A stretch of 42,811 bases of DNA. It comes from a virus. Every line of letters starts with the position of its first letter. Position 1 is the stretch's first letter. Shown piece by piece: positions 42,787 to 42,811 of this stretch. The notes below the pieces were generated by a model. That model saw only the letters and a list, made by a program, of their open reading frames with translations. It made no database searches and had not been told where the DNA came from. The stretch covers positions 1-42,811 of the IMG/VR virus record IMGVR_UViG_3300006929_000032; one strand, 5' to 3'. Made by a program: the position numbers and the translations under genes.

Positions 42787-42811
42787 ATTTATTTCTGAAT
42801 TTCTCGTTTTC

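Noticed and set aside
42789-42811. End of a separate minus gene (KREIQK then stop) at the right edge
   Set aside because: Too short to judge. The alternative frame that stays open into the zinc-finger gene and fits the left-edge start is more attractive.

Overview
The window is an AT-rich tailed-phage (podovirus-type) sequence. It has a complete head, portal and short-tail morphogenesis set, and no tape measure, sheath or tail-tube genes. An encoded outer-membrane beta-barrel protein and a type II secretion/type IV pilus-like N-terminal domain point to a Gram-negative host, and the family resemblances I recall are to aquatic phages. Start sites mostly carry AAGGAG-type ribosome sites or TAATG stop-start overlaps, as in a compact phage genome. 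I recognise no integrase, repressor, DNA polymerase, primase, helicase or tRNA.

There are two transcriptional arms. The plus arm (3140-41893) holds two repeat-bearing proteins of unknown role, a transglycosylase, a possible small terminase, large terminase, portal, scaffold, major capsid protein, decoration-like proteins (one a LamG-type lectin), small basic proteins, head-tail adaptors (one apparently split in two), a membrane/coiled-coil protein with an MshEN-like domain, the beta-barrel protein, small membrane proteins, a metallophosphoesterase, a 2728-residue tail protein with a nozzle-like C-terminus, internal virion proteins and a 3687-residue giant virion protein. The giant protein carries a DUF4326-like module and a GGADADID motif in a context that resembles the catalytic loop of multisubunit-type RNA polymerases.

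The minus arm runs leftward from 2758 and holds many very small genes. It also holds an unusual concentration of structured sequence: five tandem tRNA-sized elements, each closed by a 7-12 bp stem (50-516), a pseudoknot-like element (1262-1391), nested hairpins (1771-2022) and a 135-nt multi-helix element (2186-2320). None matches an RNA family I can name. Another minus cluster (42786-41890) enters from the right edge and meets the giant gene tail to tail.

The start codon at the left edge (minus, 17-15) reads in frame across a hypothetical join into the gene at the right edge. The arms diverge at 2759-3139 and converge at 41890, so the window may be a complete circularly permuted genome. If so, it is a phage with no recognisable replication genes, a virion protein with an RNA-polymerase-like signature, and an array of undescribed RNAs. 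The divergent control region carries a perfect 24-bp palindrome, a long imperfect stem and three AGGTATA repeats at about one helical turn.
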